Shown piece after piece: positions 1-8,597 of a stretch of 30,789 bases of DNA (positions are counted from its first letter, which is position 1; every line of letters starts with the position of its first letter). The DNA comes from CAZUQP01 sp964622455. Its GTDB lineage: Bacteria; Pseudomonadota; Gammaproteobacteria; DSM-16500. Position numbers and translations under genes: made by a program. The DNA lies in NCBI GenBank assembly GCA_964622455.1, contig CAZUQP010000012.1, positions 1 through 30,789 of the forward strand, given 5' to 3'. The notes under the pieces are model-generated. The model had not been told where the DNA came from and searched no databases. It saw only the letters and a list, made by a program, of their open reading frames with translations.

Positions 1-71
1 AATGATCGTAATTTTAAATGCAATGGTTATGACAAAAAAAGCATTTGTAGGTTGACTTGAAAGACGGTAGA

Positions 72-142
72 TACCGCGCATAAAGCGCGGTACGTAGGCT
101 GAGAGAGAAAATCTGCAACAACGCCGCATAAAGCGCGGTACG
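72..142. repeat. Palindromic (REP-like) direct repeat pair
   Basis: An 18-base unit, CGCATAAAGCGCGGTACG, occurs at 77-94 and again at 125-142. The first copy lies in a perfect hairpin (72-92) with 8-bp arms TACCGCGC/GCGCGGTA around an ATAAA loop; the second copy has a shorter, imperfect left arm. It sits just past the end of the ampG-like gene, the usual place for REP-type intergenic elements. It could also help end ampG transcription, but there is no T-run. I see no further copy in the window. Confidence 0.55.
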
Positions 143-172
143 CAGAAAGAACAAACGCGACACGCCTCAGAT

Positions 173-1489
173 TCATAACAACATACGATGAGATTTCAAT
201 TGTTCAATGCTATTTTTACTCGCATACACGAAGAAGAGTGTCGGTAAAGAAATTAAAAAGCAAACGACAAAAAAAGTTAGCCAGCCTATAGAACCCACCA
301 TATCAGCTGCAATCGGCCCAACAAATACTCTCGCCAAAAAAGCGATAGCGCTTAAAAGTGCGCATTGTGTTGCTGTATATTGCACACTGCATAGCGCCAT
401 GATGAACGCAAGCAACGCAATCGTTCCCATGCCGCTACAAAAATTTTCCATGAATGCCGTCAACACCAAAAGAAATAAACTTTTTCCAAAATAAGCGAGC
501 GCAACATAACCTAAATTAGCAGCGCCTTGAATAAACCCAAAAACAAGAAGCGCTCGATAAAGCGATAATTTCGTCATCCATATTCCTGCAACAACTCCAC
601 CGAGTAATGCAGCCCCCATGCTCACTGTTTTATTGACTAATCCAACTGTGACAGGATCAAAACCCATTTGTCTTAATAAAAAAGTAGTGTTCAGTGCCAG
701 TGCTAACGCATCACTCGCTTTATAAGTGACAATGACTAACAAAAATAATCCACCGGTTTTAAATCCATAACGCAGAAAAAAATCTTTAAACGGCAGTACG
801 AATGCATATAAAAAAGAAGCGGAAGTCTGTGTGCACACATTCGCTTTAGGCGCAATCATCGTTCCTAAAATGCCAACCCACATGAAAAGTGCCATGCAAA
901 GATAGGTATCTTGCCAACCCCATTTTTTAGAAAGTGCCAAAGCAAATGCACTTGAAATCAACATGCCTATCCGCCAACCTGCGACATAAATAGCAGCACC
1001 TAAACCGCGTTCACTTTCAGGTAAAATTTCTATTTGATAAGCATTCACTACAATTTCTTGTGAAGTTGCGAGCATTGCTGTGATAAATCCTAATAACATT
1101 AACCAGGGAATCGATCCATAAGATGAAATAAAAAGTTGTTCAGGTGTGAGGTACGCCATGCCAATAATCGTGATCATTAAACCCATTTGAATGAACAACA
1201 ACCATCCACGCCGACGGTCAAGCCCTGGAAGCTTATAATGATCAAACAAGGGCGCCCATAAAAAACGAAAGCTATAAGGGATCACAAGCAAAGTAACAGC
1301 ACCTATAGTTTGAAGGGATAGTCCTGCCTCAGTAAACCAAGCTTGTAACGTACTCGCAGTCAAAGCAGCGGGTAGACCTGCTGAAAACCCTAGCAGCAAA
1401 ATCACTAAATGCCGTTGCTCATTTAAAAGAGTATGGATAATATGTCTCGCAGTTAATGCGGGTTTTAGTGTTGTACTGGCATCTTGCAT
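173..1489 (-). CDS. ampG: AmpG-like muropeptide permease (MFS)
   Basis: Probable inner-membrane permease of the major facilitator superfamily that imports anhydro-muropeptides for peptidoglycan recycling. The first segment (LLLGFSAGLPAAL followed by LQAWFTEAGLS and later FRFLWAPLFD) is the AmpG/acetyl-CoA-transporter-like signature, followed by about 12 hydrophobic segments over 438 residues. I prefer the ATG at 1489; the reading frame can begin at 1540, but that would overlap the start of the divergent hexosaminidase gene by 12 bp. Neither start has a clear ribosome-binding site. The divergent neighbour is a GH3 hexosaminidase that would act on the same material, which supports the call. A generic MFS transporter of the same subfamily is the alternative. 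Confidence 0.8.
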   Translation of the reverse strand: MQDASTTLKPALTARHIIHTLLNEQRHLVILLLGFSAGLPAALTASTLQAWFTEAGLSLQTIGAVTLLVIPYSFRFLWAPLFDHYKLPGLDRRRGWLLFIQMGLMITIIGMAYLTPEQLFISSYGSIPWLMLLGFITAMLATSQEIVVNAYQIEILPESERGLGAAIYVAGWRIGMLISSAFALALSKKWGWQDTYLCMALFMWVGILGTMIAPKANVCTQTSASFLYAFVLPFKDFFLRYGFKTGGLFLLVIVTYKASDALALALNTTFLLRQMGFDPVTVGLVNKTVSMGAALLGGVVAGIWMTKLSLYRALLVFGFIQGAANLGYVALAYFGKSLFLLVLTAFMENFCSGMGTIALLAFIMALCSVQYTATQCALLSAIAFLARVFVGPIAADMVGSIGWLTFFVVCFLISLPTLFFVYASKNSIEQLKSHRMLL

Positions 1490-1528
1490 ATCGCTATCAT
1501 CGTATCGATTGAGATAAGGTAAATTATA

Positions 1529-2671
1529 ATGCAACGGCAATTATCTACAATTCTTTTATGTTTGTTACTACTTCCCTTTGGGAGCACTGCTGCAACACTC
1601 AAAGAAAAAATAGGGCAAATGGTGATGGTTGGGTTTAAGGGCGCAGAAATAAGCCCCAATGATCCGATTGCAAAAGCCATTCTCATTGATGAAATTGGCG
1701 GCGTCATTTTATTTGATTATGATTTTCAAACTAAAACCTTTGATCACAATATTAAAAGTCCTGCCCAATTAAAAACACTCACTCAAACATTACAAGCGTA
1801 TGCAAAAAAAGCGGCGCTTATTCATCATCACGCTTTCACTCCCTTATTGATTGGCATTGATTATGAAGGAGGATCTGTCAATCGTTTAAAAGAAAAATAT
1901 GGTTTTCCTAAAACAGAATCAGCCGGAACATTAGGCCAAGGATCTTTAGAAGATGCAAAACATGATGCAGAGCAAATGGCGAAAACATTATCGTCAGAAG
2001 GGATTAACTTAAATTTTGCGCCTGTACTTGATGTGAATATCAATCCTGATAATCCCGTGATTGGAAAATTAAACCGTAGCTTTTCTAATGATCCGAAAAA
2101 AGTCACTCAATATGCTGCGATTTTTTCTAAAGCGTATCAAGATCATGGCATCTTGTGCGCTTACAAACATTTTCCGGGACATGGAAGCTCACTCGATGAT
2201 ACACACGCAGGATTTGTGGATGTCACAAAAACTTGGCAAAGCAAAGAATTAGATCCTTATCAAAAACTTCTACAAAAATCGTATCATTGCCCCATCGTCA
2301 TGACTGCGCATGTAGTAAATAATGCGTTAGATAAAAAAGAATATCCCGCTAGTATTTCATATGCGATGACTCAAAAATTATTGCGTGATAAATTAAATTT
2401 CAAAGAAGTTGTAGTAACAGATGACATGCAAATGAAAGCAATTACCGATCATTATGGTTTTGAAGATGCTATTCGGCTTGCGATCAATGCGGGTGCTGAT
2501 ATTTTAGTATTTGGCAACCAACTGAAAACACCGCCTGATGATCCTGGCAAAATAATTGAGATTATTTATCAAGATGTTTTAACAGGAAAGATTTCTAAAA
2601 ACCGGATTGAGAATGCCTATCAACATATTATGAAATTAAAACAGCGGATCAAGAAAAATGAATATTCATGA
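1529..2671 (+). CDS. nagZ: GH3 beta-N-acetylhexosaminidase (NagZ-like), exported
   Basis: A 380-residue glycoside hydrolase family 3 enzyme, predicted to remove N-acetylglucosamine from muropeptides. Visible landmarks: KHFPGHG (213-219), the Asp-His acid/base dyad DTH (224-226), and the nucleophile Asp in VVTDDMQM (about 298). Unlike cytoplasmic E. coli NagZ, residues 1-22 form a hydrophobic signal peptide (STILLCLLLLPFGSTAA), so this enzyme is probably periplasmic or anchored. A ribosome-binding site AAGG (about 1517-1520) lies 8 bases before ATG 1529. It is divergent from the ampG-like permease, which fits a peptidoglycan turnover pair. The gene symbol is by family and not by proven orthology; another GH3 beta-glucosidase-like role is less likely given the D-x-H dyad. 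Confidence 0.85.
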   Translation: MQRQLSTILLCLLLLPFGSTAATLKEKIGQMVMVGFKGAEISPNDPIAKAILIDEIGGVILFDYDFQTKTFDHNIKSPAQLKTLTQTLQAYAKKAALIHHHAFTPLLIGIDYEGGSVNRLKEKYGFPKTESAGTLGQGSLEDAKHDAEQMAKTLSSEGINLNFAPVLDVNINPDNPVIGKLNRSFSNDPKKVTQYAAIFSKAYQDHGILCAYKHFPGHGSSLDDTHAGFVDVTKTWQSKELDPYQKLLQKSYHCPIVMTAHVVNNALDKKEYPASISYAMTQKLLRDKLNFKEVVVTDDMQMKAITDHYGFEDAIRLAINAGADILVFGNQLKTPPDDPGKIIEIIYQDVLTGKISKNRIENAYQHIMKLKQRIKKNEYS

Positions 2672-2694
2672 TCCGCTGATTCATTTATTTTTTA
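2643..2694 (+). terminator. Rho-independent-type terminator after nagZ
   Basis: A perfect 9-bp stem AGCGGATCA/TGATCCGCT (2643-2651 and 2669-2677), with a 17-base loop, overlaps the nagZ stop codon and is followed by a T-rich stretch at 2682-2692. It lies between two convergent genes. The large loop and the A/C breaks in the T-tract lower confidence. Confidence 0.6.
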
Positions 2695-3602
2695 GGTTTT
2701 TTAGGTGCGACAGTTTCAGTATTTTCCATAATTTTCTGGATACTTTTAGTGACTTTTTGACCCTGATATCTGCGTAAACTGAAAAAATAACCGCATGCAT
2801 TTCTCGGGTCGGATAAAACTTTTCCTATTAAATTTTCTTTCTTAAATATTTTCTCACGAAGTTTATTTCTTTTGCTAACATCGCTCATTGAATTAAGCTG
2901 ATTAATCACTTCCCGTCTTATCTCTTCACGATGCTGATTAATATTAGTAATCGTTTTTTCGGTAAGTAAATTTTCATCATTACTTTCCAGCAAATGGGAA
3001 ACCAATAAAAACCAGTTTTTTTGTGTAACATAATGATCAATATCTCTGGATCGTAATTTTGGTCTTGCTTTTGGTGCTTCTGCTTTTGCAGGCTCAACTG
3101 ATTTTGACTCTACATCCATTTCTGTTTGCACTTTTTGAATGTCTCCACTTAATTCTATAATCACGTTTTTATGAGCATCTAAAAACCCGCCCACAAAAGG
3201 ATAGTCTGGTAATACAAATTTCGATATAAAAGCTAACCCGCGAGAATATCTATTACAACATACATGATCCACTACTTCTTTAATGTGGGATTCCTCCATA
3301 TTCCCAAAAACAAACTTACCTAAATAAACGGGATTGGTAATTTGAGCACTATCTAATTGATTAATATGCTTTACCAAAAAAGAACGTACTTTTATGTGAT
3401 TAAATCCATAATTATCAATAAAATCAGATTCAATTTGAGCTAATAATTTTTCATTTTCTACTTTTTCTCTTTCAGCGGCTTCTCGCTCTTTTTTAGCCTC
3501 CTCAGAAGAAAGAAAGGTCGCAACTGCCTTTACTCTTTGCTTAATTATTTCCAATCGATCTTCTAAAGAAACACTCTGACTGGGTTGCTCAGGAATAGCC
3601 AT
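2685..3602 (-). CDS. Hypothetical coiled-coil protein, possible effector
   Basis: I do not recognise this 305-residue protein. There is no signal peptide or membrane segment. Residues 12-60 are a strongly charged predicted coiled coil (EAAEREKVENEKLLAQIESD). The middle (60-150) looks globular, with a Cys-Cys pair (VDHVCCNRYSRG). A Pro/Ala/Lys linker lies near 170-185, then a second helical region, and the tail is very basic (VAPKKPKK). The start has a good ribosome-binding site (AAGAGGT, about 9 bases away). A possible -10 TATACT (3665-3670) and one PmrA-like half-site, CTTAATGTT (3678-3686), lie upstream. An orphan charged gene in a Dot/Icm-bearing genome could be a secreted substrate, but that is inference. 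Confidence 0.7.
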   Translation of the reverse strand: MAIPEQPSQSVSLEDRLEIIKQRVKAVATFLSSEEAKKEREAAEREKVENEKLLAQIESDFIDNYGFNHIKVRSFLVKHINQLDSAQITNPVYLGKFVFGNMEESHIKEVVDHVCCNRYSRGLAFISKFVLPDYPFVGGFLDAHKNVIIELSGDIQKVQTEMDVESKSVEPAKAEAPKARPKLRSRDIDHYVTQKNWFLLVSHLLESNDENLLTEKTITNINQHREEIRREVINQLNSMSDVSKRNKLREKIFKKENLIGKVLSDPRNACGYFFSLRRYQGQKVTKSIQKIMENTETVAPKKPKK

Positions 3603-3756
3603 AATGAAAGACCTCTTTTTGTTAGCTAATATACTTTTATTTATAAAATGAATAAGATCTATTCAGTATAGGGTGGAAACATTAAGAAAAAATGAAGCCT
3701 TTCAGAAACAAAAAGTGCGAGCTAATTTGTTATTCATTATCAAAAGGTTAGATGAT

Positions 3757-5931
3757 TTATTCGTCTTTTTTTAAAAATTGATTAAGCATCTGGTTTAATT
3801 TCTCAATTTCAGTATAAATTTCTTTTCCTAATTTTTTGATATTATCCCCTTGTAATGTATCGCCCAATTCTATCAAGCTATTGGCTTTTGCTAACACAGA
3901 AATCAAAGGAGCGCGCATATCCTGAGAGACACTTTGCAGCAACGCATTGCGCATATAATCTGCCTCTTTACGCAACTCTTTGGCTTTTCGTTTTTCTTGT
4001 AATCGATCGACCTCCAATGCTAACGCAATTTGGTTAGCACAGGCCTCAAGCAAACGCATTTGTTCTGGGGTAAATAACCACCCCCCCTTCGAATAAATTC
4101 TCAATACCCCAATAGGCCCTTGTGATGCAAGCAATGGTATGTATAGCGCTTCACAAAAAGATAATGTGTCCGTACCAAATCCGGCCATTTGTCCTAAATC
4201 ATAAACCCATTCAGCAACACTTTGCTCTTTGTCACTTAATTGCAATTCTTCTTTATCTTTTTGTTGTATTTTCAAACGATCTTTTTCCGGCAATAATGCA
4301 ATGACTTCGCAATTTAAAAGTTTTGCAATGTATTGCACGCCGATTGCAATTAATTTATTTGCGCCTCGTGTGCTTGCTAATTGACGACTCAATGTATATA
4401 ACGCGGATGTTTGGTTTTCTATTAAACGCGCTGAGTGTGCTTGAGCGCGCGTTAAAACCGTTAAGTGACTAATCACTTGTGTCACAATTAACACAACAAT
4501 CAATGTAAAAAGATATTCAACATCAGAAATGGCAAAACTATAAAAAGGCGGAATGAAGAAAAAATCACATACAAAAACGCTTAATATAGACGTTAAAACA
4601 GAAGGGCCTATTTTACCAAGCAAAGCGACGGTAATGGCTGCTAAGAGATACACCATAATTAAATTGCTGGTACTTAAAAAAGGAAATAAAACAAAATCAA
4701 TCACCGTTGCCAAGACGACAAACCCAATCGCGAAACCATAAGTACGCCAAGGGATAAGATGAGATCGAACAGCGGGTATTTTTTCAGGTTTGCTCTCATC
4801 ACCCGTCATCACATACACATCAATTTCGCCGCTATGACGTAACAATTCATCCGCTAAATTACGCCGCCATAAATCATGCCAACGGGTACGGACACTTTTC
4901 CAAATCATGATTTGCGTAACATTTTGTTCCCGTGCAAAATTCATCACTTCTTTGACAATATCAAATCCGGTCAGCATCCGTGTTTCTGCGCCCAATTGTT
5001 CAGCTAACCTTAAATTTTGCACAGCTTGATTGCGTATTTCTTCAGAGGCTTTTAATTTAGGAGTATCCACATACACAGCAATCCATTCCGCTTGTAAACT
5101 GGTTGCCATACGTCTTGCTGCACGAATGAGTTTTAAAGATTCGGACCGCGGGCCCACACACACTAAAATTTTATCTTTTGTCGGCCAAATATGTTTGATC
5201 CCTTCACCTTGCCGGTATAATAAAACTTCAGCACCCACACGTTCTGCTGTCGTACGCAAAGCGAGCTCACGCAGCGCAATTAAATTGCCTTTACGAAAAA
5301 AATTTCCGACCGCCAATTTTGCCTGCTCTGGAATATAAACTTTTCCTTCTTGCAAACGTTTTAATAATTCATCCGGCGGGATATCAACTAATTCAATCGT
5401 ATCTGCCATTTCAATCATGGAATCAGGCACTGTTTCTTTGATAGTCGCATGAACAATTTGCGCTACATCATCATTTAAACTTTCAATATGCTGTACATTT
5501 AACGTGGTATAAACATCAATGCCGCGATCGAGTAATTCTTGAATATCTTGCCAGCGCTTTTTATGGCGTAAATTGGGCGCGTTGGTATGCGCCATTTCAT
5601 CCACTAAAATGAGTCCCGGATGTCTTTGAAGTGCTGCATCTAAATCAAATTCTAATAATTGTTTATCGCGATAATGAACTATTTTTCTGGGCAAGATTTC
5701 AAAATTCTTAATGAGGTGTTCAATCTCCCGTCTTCCATGCGACTCCACAACACCAATCAAAACATCTAAGCCTTTTTTACGTATTGGAAGTGCATCCTGC
5801 AGCATCTCATGTGTCTTCCCAACACCAGGCGCTGCGCCTAAATAAATTTTAAGTTTACCGCGTTTTTCTTTTTGTTCTTCATCTTGGATTTGCTTCAAAA
5901 ACTTTTCTGGCCTTGGCCGCTTGTCTGACAT
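3757..5931 (-). CDS. kdpD: KdpD-type potassium sensor lacking its kinase domain
   Basis: KdpD normally is a membrane histidine kinase of about 890 residues that controls kdpFABC through KdpE. This one has 724 residues. It keeps the N-terminal KdpD domain with Walker A GAAPGVGKT (32-40) and LILVDEMAHTNAPN (107-120), a USP-like domain (about 250-375), four membrane segments (about 395-490) and a GAF region (about 510-640). It then ends soon after the start of the dimerisation helix. At the phosphoacceptor site the sequence reads SVSQDMRAPL, with Gln670 where His is expected (SHDLRTPL in E. coli), and the ATP-binding HATPase domain is absent. No kdpE follows. Its first 53 bp overlap the end of kdpC, so it is translated with the pump operon. 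It probably cannot autophosphorylate; it may sense and act directly on the pump or another partner. Confidence 0.88.
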   Translation of the reverse strand: MSDKRPRPEKFLKQIQDEEQKEKRGKLKIYLGAAPGVGKTHEMLQDALPIRKKGLDVLIGVVESHGRREIEHLIKNFEILPRKIVHYRDKQLLEFDLDAALQRHPGLILVDEMAHTNAPNLRHKKRWQDIQELLDRGIDVYTTLNVQHIESLNDDVAQIVHATIKETVPDSMIEMADTIELVDIPPDELLKRLQEGKVYIPEQAKLAVGNFFRKGNLIALRELALRTTAERVGAEVLLYRQGEGIKHIWPTKDKILVCVGPRSESLKLIRAARRMATSLQAEWIAVYVDTPKLKASEEIRNQAVQNLRLAEQLGAETRMLTGFDIVKEVMNFAREQNVTQIMIWKSVRTRWHDLWRRNLADELLRHSGEIDVYVMTGDESKPEKIPAVRSHLIPWRTYGFAIGFVVLATVIDFVLFPFLSTSNLIMVYLLAAITVALLGKIGPSVLTSILSVFVCDFFFIPPFYSFAISDVEYLFTLIVVLIVTQVISHLTVLTRAQAHSARLIENQTSALYTLSRQLASTRGANKLIAIGVQYIAKLLNCEVIALLPEKDRLKIQQKDKEELQLSDKEQSVAEWVYDLGQMAGFGTDTLSFCEALYIPLLASQGPIGVLRIYSKGGWLFTPEQMRLLEACANQIALALEVDRLQEKRKAKELRKEADYMRNALLQSVSQDMRAPLISVLAKANSLIELGDTLQGDNIKKLGKEIYTEIEKLNQMLNQFLKKDE

Positions 5932-6526
5932 GGTTATTTCCTTCTAACTGATTATCCAGAGCAAGATTTAATTGGAGAACATTGATTCTAGGCTCACCTA
6001 ATAAATAAAATGTCCGCGGTATTATTTTATTTTGAATCACTGCGCGTATTTCTGAATCATTGACATGGCGCGCTTTTGCAATACGCGGAACTTGATAATA
6101 GGCCGCAAGCGGACTAATTTCCGGATCAAGACCGCTTGCTGATGTTGTTACTAAATCGACAGGTACTCTCGCATTCTTAAGTGATTCAAATTGTTGTAAA
6201 TAATGAATCCGTTCTTCCGTTATTTTTAAAAAATCTGAATTAAGCGGCCCAAAGTTTGAACCCGATGAATTGGCTGCATTATAAGGAAAAGGAGTGGTCG
6301 CAGAAGGCCTGCCCCAAAAATAACGCGGATCTGTAAACGATTGGCCAATCAATAAAGAACCAACAATTCTATCATCTTGCTCAATCAAACTGCCATTCGC
6401 CTGCCAAGGAAAAAAAAATTGTGCGATTCCTGTGACTAGCAATGGATAAAATACACCCGTTAATAATGTCATTAAAATTAACAAAATACCGGCTGTTTTT
6501 AATTGTGACATCGATTCTCGCAGCAT
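5879..6526 (-). CDS. kdpC: Potassium-transporting ATPase subunit C
   Basis: KdpC, the single-span subunit that stabilises the KdpFABC complex and aids ATP binding by KdpB. It has 215 residues with one N-terminal membrane segment (about 10-35). Family motifs are visible: IGQSFTDPRYFWGRPSAT, then SGLDPEISPLAA, and a C-terminal LNVLQLNLAL. The ATG follows directly on the kdpB stop, and the 3' end overlaps kdpD. The length is slightly greater than E. coli KdpC (190) because of a polar tail. Confidence 0.95.
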   Translation of the reverse strand: MLRESMSQLKTAGILLILMTLLTGVFYPLLVTGIAQFFFPWQANGSLIEQDDRIVGSLLIGQSFTDPRYFWGRPSATTPFPYNAANSSGSNFGPLNSDFLKITEERIHYLQQFESLKNARVPVDLVTTSASGLDPEISPLAAYYQVPRIAKARHVNDSEIRAVIQNKIIPRTFYLLGEPRINVLQLNLALDNQLEGNNHVRQAAKARKVFEANPR

Positions 6527-6527
6527 A

Positions 6528-8597
6528 TTATATAAACCCTATTCCTCTTAAGCCCATATCAATCAATTTGATGCCTGCAAAAGGAATCATGAGGCCGCCT
6601 AATCCATAAATAAAAACATTGGTACGTAATAAACGAATGGCAGAAACATGCTGATATTTCACACCTCTCAGTGCGAGTGGAATCAAGAAAAAAATAATCA
6701 ACGCATTAAAAATTAATGCCGACAAAATAGCACTATCAGGTGTTGCAAGATGCATAATGTTTAATGCATTTAAGGCAGGATAAGTAGCGGCAAAGGCGGC
6801 CGGCAAAATAGCAAAATATTTAGCGACATCATTAGCAATACTAAATGTCGTCAAAGCACCGCGTGTCATCAACAATTGTTTGCCAATTTCAACGACTTCA
6901 ATTAATTTCGTCGGGTTTGAATCTAAATCAACTAAATTACCCGCTTCTTTAGCGGCTTGTGTTCCGGTATTCATCGCAACGGCAACGTCTGCTTGCGCAA
7001 GCGCAGGTGCATCATTCGTGCCATCTCCTGTCATCGCAACTAAATGGCCTTCACTTTGCAAACGACGAATTAATTTTAATTTATCTTCAGGTCTTGCATT
7101 CGCAAGAAAATCATCAACCCCTGCTTCCGCTGCAATGGCCGCTGCTGTCAATGGATTGTCGCCCGTGACCATAATGGTTTTAATGCCCATGCGGCGCAAT
7201 TCTTGAAATCGTTCACGAATGCCGCCTTTGACAATATCTTTTAAGTGAATCACACCTAAAACATTTTTACCTTCCGTCACAACGAGCGCTGTCCCTCCTT
7301 GACGGGAAATACGCTCCACACTTTTTTGAACGGACACAGGAAAAGTTTCTCCGCCCATTTCTTTGACATAAGTTTCAACTGCTTCAGCAGCACCTTTTCG
7401 AATTTGTCGATCTCGTAAATTAGCGCCGCTCATTCTCGTTTCTGCCGTGAAAGGAATAAAAGTGGCACCCAGTTCACTGATTTCACGCCCGCGCAAACCA
7501 TATTTTTCTTTTGCTAAAATCACAATGCTGCGCCCTTCAGGTGTTTCATCTGCTAACGATGCAAGTTGTGCTGCATCAGCTAATGTTTCAATACTCACAT
7601 TGTCTCTGGGAATAAATTCTGTTGCTTGACGATTACCTAAAGTAATGGTGCCCGTTTTATCAAGCAGTAATACATCCACATCACCGGCTGCTTCAACCGC
7701 ACGTCCCGATAAAGCAATGACATTCGCTTGAATCATTCGATCCATACCCGCAATGCCAATGGCAGAAAGTAATCCGCCGATAGTTGTAGGTGCAAGACAA
7801 ACAAACAGCGCGACTAATACCGTAATTGTCACCACTTTTCCTGTACCCGCCGCTGTCACACTGTAAATCGAATAAGGTAAAAGTGTTGCACACACCAACA
7901 AAAATATAATAGTCAATGCAGCCAATAAAATAGTAAGTGCCAATTCATTCGGTGTTTTTTGGCGTTTAGCGCCTTCCACTAATGCAATCATGCGATCTAA
8001 AAATGTTTCACCCGCACTCGCTGTAATACGCACAATTAACCAATCAGAAATTACTTGCGTACCGCCCGTCACTGCACTTCGGTCCCCTCCGCTTTCTCGA
8101 ATGACCGGTGCACTTTCGCCGGTAATTGCACTTTCATTTACCGATGCAATCCCTTCAATGACTTCACCATCACTTGGAATAAAATCACCGGCTTCAACTA
8201 AGACAATATCACCTGTACGCAAATTCACTGAAAGTACGCGGGTTATTTTGGCCTCTTTATTAGCTGACGCTAATTTTTTTGCTTGGATTTCTTGCCGCGC
8301 TTTACGCAACGCCTGTGCTTGCGCCTTACCGCGCCCCTCAGCCATGGCTTCTGCAAAATTAGCAAAAAGCACGGTAAACCAAAGCCAAAAAGCGACACTT
8401 AAAATAAAATGCGTGGGCGCTTCCCCCTGCCCGACTAATCCTTGAATAAATAAAAAAGTCGTAAGCCACGAACCCAAATACACGGCAAACATCACCGGAT
8501 TACGAATTTGATGACGCGGCGATAATTTTAAAAAAGCATCCCGCATACTTCCTTTAATAATATCTTTGTCCCAAATGGAATGTGTTTTAGCGACCAT
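6528..8597 (-). CDS. kdpB: Potassium-transporting P-type ATPase subunit B
   Basis: KdpB, the catalytic P-type ATPase subunit of the high-affinity K+ pump in the inner membrane. The 689 residues match the family length. Catalytic motifs are intact: actuator TGES (159-162, including the Ser phosphorylated in E. coli KdpB), phosphorylation motif DKTGT with Asp313, a nucleotide-binding domain, and the hinge motif MTGDGTNDAPALAQAD. Its start overlaps the kdpA stop by 11 bp, so translation is coupled. All key residues are in place, so the pump should work even though its sensor is degraded. Confidence 0.97.
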   Translation of the reverse strand: MVAKTHSIWDKDIIKGSMRDAFLKLSPRHQIRNPVMFAVYLGSWLTTFLFIQGLVGQGEAPTHFILSVAFWLWFTVLFANFAEAMAEGRGKAQAQALRKARQEIQAKKLASANKEAKITRVLSVNLRTGDIVLVEAGDFIPSDGEVIEGIASVNESAITGESAPVIRESGGDRSAVTGGTQVISDWLIVRITASAGETFLDRMIALVEGAKRQKTPNELALTILLAALTIIFLLVCATLLPYSIYSVTAAGTGKVVTITVLVALFVCLAPTTIGGLLSAIGIAGMDRMIQANVIALSGRAVEAAGDVDVLLLDKTGTITLGNRQATEFIPRDNVSIETLADAAQLASLADETPEGRSIVILAKEKYGLRGREISELGATFIPFTAETRMSGANLRDRQIRKGAAEAVETYVKEMGGETFPVSVQKSVERISRQGGTALVVTEGKNVLGVIHLKDIVKGGIRERFQELRRMGIKTIMVTGDNPLTAAAIAAEAGVDDFLANARPEDKLKLIRRLQSEGHLVAMTGDGTNDAPALAQADVAVAMNTGTQAAKEAGNLVDLDSNPTKLIEVVEIGKQLLMTRGALTTFSIANDVAKYFAILPAAFAATYPALNALNIMHLATPDSAILSALIFNALIIFFLIPLALRGVKYQHVSAIRLLRTNVFIYGLGGLMIPFAGIKLIDMGLRGIGFI

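Noticed and set aside
77..142. Short direct repeats as a CRISPR array
   Set aside because: Only two units of 18 bases, with no regular spacers and no cas genes; the hairpin form fits a REP-like element.
207..494. Plus-strand ORF of 95 codons
   Set aside because: It lies wholly inside the ampG-like gene on the other strand and its product is low-complexity with no ribosome-binding site.
3603..3756. Remnant of the KdpD HATPase domain after a frameshift
   Set aside because: Only 154 bp; read in all minus-strand frames I see no N/G-box or other kinase remnants, so the domain was lost by deletion or replacement and not by a simple frameshift.
7990..8445. Plus-strand ORF of 151 codons inside kdpB
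   Set aside because: Antisense shadow of strongly conserved kdpB; no start signals and no sensible protein composition.
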